A DNA stretch of 6,940 nt from Propionibacteriaceae bacterium. GTDB taxonomy: Bacteria > Actinomycetota > Actinomycetes > Propionibacteriales > Propionibacteriaceae. Location of the stretch: the NCBI GenBank assembly GCA_031272685.1, contig JAISTI010000167.1, positions 1 through 6,940 of the forward strand, given 5' to 3'. The notes under the pieces were generated by a model, which saw only the letters and a list, made by a program, of their open reading frames with translations, had not been told where the DNA came from and searched no databases. Positions 5,855 through 6,940 of this stretch are shown one piece after another. The position numbers and the translations under genes are program-made. Position 1 is the first letter of the stretch. Every line of letters starts with the position of its first letter.

Positions 5855-6895
5855 TTAAACCTTCTTCGGCTTGAGTTTCACGCCGTCCGACACCCACATA
5901 CAAGTGGGGATGGTCCAACCTTTGCCTTTACAGCCTTTGCCTACTTTTTCAGGTTCGACGATGCTCGTCTCCAGGATCCAACCCAGGGGTTTTGAGAGCG
6001 CTGCAATGATCTTCTTTGCAGATGCCTTCGAGATGAGCGGTGTGACCGGAACGGTGGCCTCGCTGCCCCCGAGCAGGGCTATGTGCATAGTGATGGTGGT
6101 GGTTTCCCCCGGCTGGAGTTCCGTACCACTGTAATTCGAATCGTCGTAGATTTGCAGCAGGGTCTTGGTGGTGTCTGCATAGTCATAGACATCGTGGCTC
6201 TTGGCGGAGCTGGCAACGGCGTAAACCCCTGGTCCCCAGCAGATTTCGGGCTTGCCATACTCCAGTGGCGGCAATCCTTGCCCGCCTTGCCAGCAGTCCC
6301 GCACGCCAGCTTTGTTCAGGGTGCTTGATGAGTAGACCGCCTCAGGCCGCAACAGGCTCGTCTGGAAGGTTGCGGGCTCGTTGGACAGGTTGGTGACGTT
6401 GAGAACTAAGTCGAACGGAGCGGAGCGAATTCCGGTCATTTTGGCCTTGTTAGCCTTGGAACCGGCATTGAAAGTGGAGAAAGTGAGCTTCTTCGGCAGT
6501 GTCCCGGCAATCCGGAACTTCCCCACATAGCTCAGTGATCCTGTCCTGTTGTATTCGACCTCGATGTCGAACGAATAACCGGAAACTGCTGCTGGAGTGG
6601 ACGGCTCATCGGCTGTGGGAGTGGGGGAACCCGATTCGGCCGGAGGGGTGTCGGTGGGGGATGACTCCGGTGCCGGGGTTGCGGTATCTGCCGGTGAAGC
6701 CGCGGCCGTTTCTTCCGGTGTGGTCCCCGCCGAAGCCGCCGGTGCCGGCGCTGTGGTTGCCGAGGCGGCGGGGGCGGGTGAGCTTGCGGTTGGCTCCGCC
6801 GGGGCCCCGCACCCGGCCAACAGCAGCGAACTGATGGCCAGGACGGCCAGGAATGGTTTCGTTGCCGGTTTCACCGCCGGAATGGCCGTTTTCAT
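5855..6895 (-). CDS. Putative lipoprotein with Pro/Ala/Ser/Thr-rich linker, function unknown
   Basis: A 346-residue surface lipoprotein. The signal peptide (basic residues to 13, hydrophobic core FLAVLAISSLLLAG) ends in the lipobox LLAGC with lipidated Cys29. Residues 30 to about 105 are a low-complexity Pro/Ala/Ser/Thr/Glu linker, likely to span the cell wall and possibly a glycosylation target. Residues about 106-346 form a beta-rich domain I do not recognise: SGYSFDIEVEYN, then FDLVLNVTNLSNEPATF and LQPGETTTITMHIALL, features common to DUF4352-like and other Ig-like extracellular sandwiches. Four cysteines in this part (201, 219, 322, 332) could make two disulfides, 201-219 and 322-332. 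Start ATG at 6895-6893 is placed just before the signal peptide, with GGGGAAGAGG (6910-6901) as ribosome binding site. It converges on the transglutaminase-like gene. Ligand or enzyme role cannot be assigned. Confidence 0.85.
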   Translation of the reverse strand: MKTAIPAVKPATKPFLAVLAISSLLLAGCGAPAEPTASSPAPAASATTAPAPAASAGTTPEETAAASPADTATPAPESSPTDTPPAESGSPTPTADEPSTPAAVSGYSFDIEVEYNRTGSLSYVGKFRIAGTLPKKLTFSTFNAGSKANKAKMTGIRSAPFDLVLNVTNLSNEPATFQTSLLRPEAVYSSSTLNKAGVRDCWQGGQGLPPLEYGKPEICWGPGVYAVASSAKSHDVYDYADTTKTLLQIYDDSNYSGTELQPGETTTITMHIALLGGSEATVPVTPLISKASAKKIIAALSKPLGWILETSIVEPEKVGKGCKGKGWTIPTCMWVSDGVKLKPKKV

Positions 6896-6905
6896 AGTTG
6901 CCTCT

Positions 6906-6940
6906 TCCCCTTTGTCACTCTCCCCTTTGTCACTCTCCCC
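6906..6940. repeat. 15-bp tandem repeat upstream of the lipoprotein gene, reaching the window edge
   Basis: TCCCCTTTGTCACTC occurs perfectly at 6906-6920 and 6921-6935, and TCCCC (6936-6940) begins a third copy cut by the window end. On the minus strand each unit reads GAGTGACAAAGGGGA and brings a purine-rich, Shine-Dalgarno-like GGGGA. It lies directly before the lipoprotein ribosome binding site. It may be a variable spacer, a binding-site array, or the 3' end of an upstream minus-strand gene: the frame ending GKRQL stays open across the visible repeats and stops at a TGA (6894-6892) overlapping the lipoprotein ATG. Confidence 0.85.

Overview
The window is GC-rich, with two protein-coding arms and no RNA gene, insertion sequence or CRISPR array that I can see. 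The first 1.25 kb is part of the bacterial S16/RimM ribosomal operon. The S16 shape (long Glu/Pro/Ala tail), the GC-rich codons, a TAnnnT-type -10 placed for leaderless translation, and the secreted protein types together suggest a high-GC Gram-positive (Actinomycetota). I cannot name a genus. A coriobacterial or propionibacterial relative would fit, but that is a guess.

Layout. (1) 1-1249, plus strand: the 3' part of rpsP (ribosomal protein S16) with a striking Glu-Pro repeat tail, khpA (KH-domain RNA-binding protein) overlapping it by one base, a strong hairpin, then rimM (16S rRNA processing factor). The usual next gene, trmD, is not here. (2) 1250-4896, plus strand: a 75-base gap with a possible operator and promoter, then a two-gene copper operon. 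The first gene fuses an N-terminal HMA metal-binding domain, a seven-helix DsbD/TauE-SafE-like membrane core and a C-terminal cupredoxin. The second is a complete Cu(I) P-type ATPase (CopA family) whose start codon overlaps the stop of the first. (3) 4922-5758, plus strand: a secreted protein with an Ig-like module and a transglutaminase-like Cys-His-Asp domain. (4) 5855-6895, minus strand: a lipoprotein with a long Pro/Ala/Ser/Thr linker and an unrecognised C-terminal domain, preceded by a 15-bp tandem repeat that runs off the window edge.

How they work together. rpsP, khpA and rimM serve 30S subunit and RNA biology. The copper pair looks like one physiological unit: the ATPase moves Cu(I) from the cytosol across the membrane, and the fusion protein puts a copper-binding domain on each side of the same membrane, so it could pass copper or reducing power between faces. 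The direction and cargo of the fusion protein are inference. The last two genes are cell-surface proteins with visibly lower GC than the copper genes and no evident functional tie to them. The best candidate for something underexplored is the HMA-membrane-cupredoxin fusion and its tight coupling to CopA, located where trmD would be expected.
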